This document shows, one piece after another, positions 61,668 to 64,000 of a stretch of 64,000 bases of DNA; position 1 is the first letter of the stretch, and each line of letters opens with the position of its first letter. The stretch is taken from assembly GCF_037414475.1 (NCBI RefSeq), contig NZ_CP147913.1, positions 7,500,001 through 7,564,000 of the forward strand. The letters are read 5' to 3'. The position numbers were made by a program, and so were the translations under genes. The notes under the pieces were generated by a model. That model ran no database searches, was not told where the DNA came from, and saw nothing but the letters and a program-made list of their open reading frames with translations. The DNA comes from Myxococcus stipitatus. Its GTDB lineage: Bacteria; Myxococcota; Myxococcia; Myxococcales; Myxococcaceae.

Positions 61668-62576
61668 ATGCCGCCACGCAAGCTCCTGCGACACCTCGTC
61701 TGGCTGGAGTCCTTCACCGCCGCGGTGGAGGCCGGCAGCATCGACGCCGCCGCGGAGCACCTGGGTGTGGCGCGCTCCGTGGTGAGCGAGCACATCCGCT
61801 CGTTGGAGATGGCGCTCGCGGATGGCGCGACGCTGCTCGAGCGTGGCCCGGGACGCCGCCTCCAGCTCACCGCTCGCGGCGAGCGCCTCTTCGCCGGCAC
61901 CCAGACGCCCCTGCACCAACTCGACATGAAGCGGCTGAGAGACCTCGCCAGCGCCGAGCCCGTGGTGCGCCTGGGCCTCAACCCCACGTTGTCGCTCTCC
62001 TTGCTGGGCAAGGTGGCCCAGGACGCGGCCGCCCAGGGACTCAAGCTGGTCCTCAGCTTCGGCGGACCGCATGAACTCACCCGCCAGGCTCAGACGCGGC
62101 AGCTCGACCTGGCCCTCGACTTCACCCCGCTGCCACCCCACGAGGGGGTCGAGTCCGAATCCCTGCTGCGCATGCCCTTCGTCGTCCTCGCGGGTCCCGG
62201 CTGCGCGCTGGCGAGCTCAGCCGCCTCCCGGCAGACCCTGCACGTGAGGGACCTGGAGGGTCAGCCCTTCGTCGATTGGCTGCGCGACGACCCCTATGGC
62301 GGCGCCAACAGCGCTCGCTTCGCGGCGCACGGCGTCACCGTGAGTGAGGTGGCCCGCGTCGAAAGCTTCCTGCTCCTCTACGAACTGCTGCGCGCCTTCA
62401 ACGCCTGCGCGATTGCGCCCGACCTGCGCCGCATGCACCCGTTTCCCCCCGACATCCACGCCTGGCCTCTCCAAGAAGAAGAGCCCCAGGCCGTGGAGGT
62501 CGTCGCCCTCTGGCCCTCCGGCGCCTTGAGCCTGGGCGCATCGACGTTGCTCGACGGACTGCGTCAACCCGTATGA
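61668..62576 (+). CDS. LysR-family transcription regulator
   Basis: A 302-residue regulator. The N-terminal winged helix-turn-helix is typical (SFTAAVEAGSIDAAAEHLGV, ARSVVSEHIRSLEMAL), followed by the periplasmic-binding-like effector domain (VRLGLNPTLSLSLLGKVAQD onward). LysR proteins often control the next gene; here an aromatic amino acid hydroxylase gene lies 108 bases downstream on the same strand, not divergent as is usual. The start is ATG 61668, right at the end of the tandem-repeat array. Confidence 0.88.
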   Translation: MPPRKLLRHLVWLESFTAAVEAGSIDAAAEHLGVARSVVSEHIRSLEMALADGATLLERGPGRRLQLTARGERLFAGTQTPLHQLDMKRLRDLASAEPVVRLGLNPTLSLSLLGKVAQDAAAQGLKLVLSFGGPHELTRQAQTRQLDLALDFTPLPPHEGVESESLLRMPFVVLAGPGCALASSAASRQTLHVRDLEGQPFVDWLRDDPYGGANSARFAAHGVTVSEVARVESFLLLYELLRAFNACAIAPDLRRMHPFPPDIHAWPLQEEEPQAVEVVALWPSGALSLGASTLLDGLRQPV

Positions 62577-62684
62577 GCTCTCGTCGATAAAACGACGAAG
62601 ACGTCGAATTCTGCCGGATTTCCGAATCCCAACTCCCTCTGTATCTTCCTGGCAACTGGAAGAATCCACCCGGAGTGTTCGGAT

Positions 62685-64000
62685 ATGACGCCAACGGAAC
62701 TGACGATATCCCGCTTGCCCGCGCATCTGCGGCGCTACGTGGTGAGCCAGGACTATGCGGCGTATACGCCGAGAGACCACGCGGTCTGGCGCCACATCAT
62801 GGGCAAGCTGCGCGGGCACCTCGCGGAGCGGGCGCACCCGGTGTACCTGGAAGGGCTGGCGGCGACGGGCATCGACGCCGAGGCCATTCCCAGTCTGGAT
62901 GAGATGAACGCGCAGCTGTCGCGGTTGGGCTGGTCGGCCGTGGGCGTGCGTGGCTTCATCCCGCCAGCGGTCTTCACGGAGCTCCAGTCGATGGGCGTGC
63001 TGGCCATCGCCGCGGACATCCGCACGCACGAGCACATCGAGTACACGCCCGCGCCGGACATCGTGCACGAGAGCGCGGGCCACGCGCCCATCATCGCCAA
63101 CCGCCGCTACGCCGAGTACCTCAAGGCCTGCGGCATGGTGGGCTTCAAGTCGATTGCGAGCGTGGAGGACCAGGCCGTCTTCGAGGCCATCCGCAACCTC
63201 TCGGTCGTGAAGGAGGACCCGAACGCGAGCGCCGACGAAGTCGCGCACGCGGAGGCGAGGTTGGATGCGGCGAGCGCGAGCCGGCGCTACGTGAGCGAGA
63301 GCACTCGCGCCGCGCGGCTGTACTGGTGGACGGCGGAGTACGGACTCGTGGGGAGTCTGGACCAGCCGCGCATCTACGGCGCGGGCATCCTGTCGAGCAT
63401 CGGCGAGGCGGTGCACTGTCTGACGCCCGCGGTGCGCAAGCTGCCGCTCACCGTGGCGTGCGCGGACGCGGACTACGACATCACCCGGATGCAGCCGCAG
63501 CTCTTCGTGGCCCGCGACTTCGAGCACCTCTTCGAAGTGCTGGCGGAGTTCGAGTCCACGCTCGCGTGGAAGCGCGGGGGAGACTTCGGGCTGGAGGTGG
63601 CTCGCGAGGCGCGCACCGTGAATCACCTGGTGCTGGCGGATGGCCGCGAGGTGACGGGGCGGGTGAGGGAGTCCGTGGTGGCGCCCGGGCCGGTGGCGCC
63701 GGGGCTCACCTCGGCGCTGGTGCGGATGGAGGGCCCCATCATCGTGTCACGCGGTGGAAAGAGCGACGGAGCGCGGCCGTGGAACGGCGAGGCGCTGGTG
63801 GTCTTCGGTGCGGGCAGTCTTCCGGAGCGCGGTGCGTTCAAGGTGTCGCTGTCGAGCGGTCTGGAGTTGGAAGGCTTCGCCGCGGGCGGCGGCGAGGTGC
63901 TGGCGCTGCGGGCTCGACTGGGGGGCAAGGTGTTGCAAGTCCCAGCGGTGACGAAGCTCTTCCTCACCCCGCACCTGCCCTCGGTTGCGGGAGGGCCCGC
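62685..64000 (+). CDS. aromatic amino acid hydroxylase (phenylalanine-4-hydroxylase-like), 3' end outside window
   Basis: Non-haem iron, pterin-dependent hydroxylase; 438 codons are visible and the frame is open at the window end. The iron ligands are His128 and His133 in DIVHESAGHAPI and Glu241 in YGAGILSSIGEAV. The N-terminus has PAHLRRYVVSQDYAAYTPRD and the GFIPPAVF segment of the family. After about residue 310 the protein continues into a C-terminal extension (GPIIVSRGGKSDG, LVVFGAGSLPE) beyond the catalytic domain of short bacterial PhhA. The start at 62685 has GGAG about ten bases upstream. Substrate Phe versus Trp or Tyr cannot be told. Confidence 0.85.
   Translation, partial: MTPTELTISRLPAHLRRYVVSQDYAAYTPRDHAVWRHIMGKLRGHLAERAHPVYLEGLAATGIDAEAIPSLDEMNAQLSRLGWSAVGVRGFIPPAVFTELQSMGVLAIAADIRTHEHIEYTPAPDIVHESAGHAPIIANRRYAEYLKACGMVGFKSIASVEDQAVFEAIRNLSVVKEDPNASADEVAHAEARLDAASASRRYVSESTRAARLYWWTAEYGLVGSLDQPRIYGAGILSSIGEAVHCLTPAVRKLPLTVACADADYDITRMQPQLFVARDFEHLFEVLAEFESTLAWKRGGDFGLEVAREARTVNHLVLADGREVTGRVRESVVAPGPVAPGLTSALVRMEGPIIVSRGGKSDGARPWNGEALVVFGAGSLPERGAFKVSLSSGLELEGFAAGGGEVLALRARLGGKVLQVPAVTKLFLTPHLPSVAGGP

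Overview
The window is high-GC DNA with near-saturated G/C third codon positions and reads as a myxobacterial chromosome of the Myxococcus/Corallococcus type. Supporting signs are many lipoproteins, a large hybrid chemosensory cluster, NtrC-type regulators, and a lipoprotein/double-CxxC gene pair that resembles the SitA/SitI outer-membrane-exchange toxin-immunity families known from Myxococcus. The assignment rests on gene content alone. I saw no rRNA, tRNA or CRISPR array.

Layout. 0.2-16.6 kb is ordinary chromosome: an esterase lipoprotein, a DUF5872-like basic protein, a GMC oxidoreductase, an OmpA-like protein, a dGTPase, a VOC protein, a LytS/LytTR two-component pair, a degenerate metallo-beta-lactamase-fold protein, an SRAP protein, a short Hsp70, and an XRE-cupin regulator divergent from azlCD. 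16.8-29.3 kb is an accessory region. It holds a complete ISL3-type element with 40-bp inverted repeats, a thermolysin-like protease of lower GC, an IS21 remnant lying between two gene fragments, a tandem paralog pair whose second member is frameshifted, a possible phage antirepressor tail, the sitA/sitI-like pair, a gene start cut off by an IS256 remnant, an IS701-type fragment and the 3' end of a tyrosine recombinase.

29.3-41.4 kb is signalling: an NtrC-like regulator, a Cys-rich OmpA-domain lipoprotein, then a tightly overlapping chemosensory operon (two CheW-like proteins, two membrane-embedded MCPs, CheA fused to a receiver, CheB, CheR with a TPR-like tail). 41.5-45 kb carries a CpoB/YbgF-like lipoprotein, a secreted UshA-like protein, rpmE and a DpnA-like DNA methyltransferase.

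The strongest finding is in the UshA-like gene. Its reading frame is interrupted by one in-frame TGA at 42450-42452, exactly where the family's Cys-Gly-Cys motif should have its second cysteine. The TGA is followed at the spacing of E. coli fdhF by a perfect 8-bp stem capped by GGTCTG, with a second outer stem. I interpret this as a selenoprotein with a SECIS element.

45-64 kb carries an M1 aminopeptidase divergent from a fadN-fadA beta-oxidation operon, a membrane-anchored MutS-like ATPase, a degenerate stretch, a small secreted protein next to a zinc protease, a dgcN-dgcA-like pair for D-glutamate metabolism, a metallophosphoesterase lipoprotein, a sulfatase-fold membrane enzyme, an array of about 85-bp tandem repeats, a LysR regulator and the start of an aromatic amino acid hydroxylase that runs off the end.
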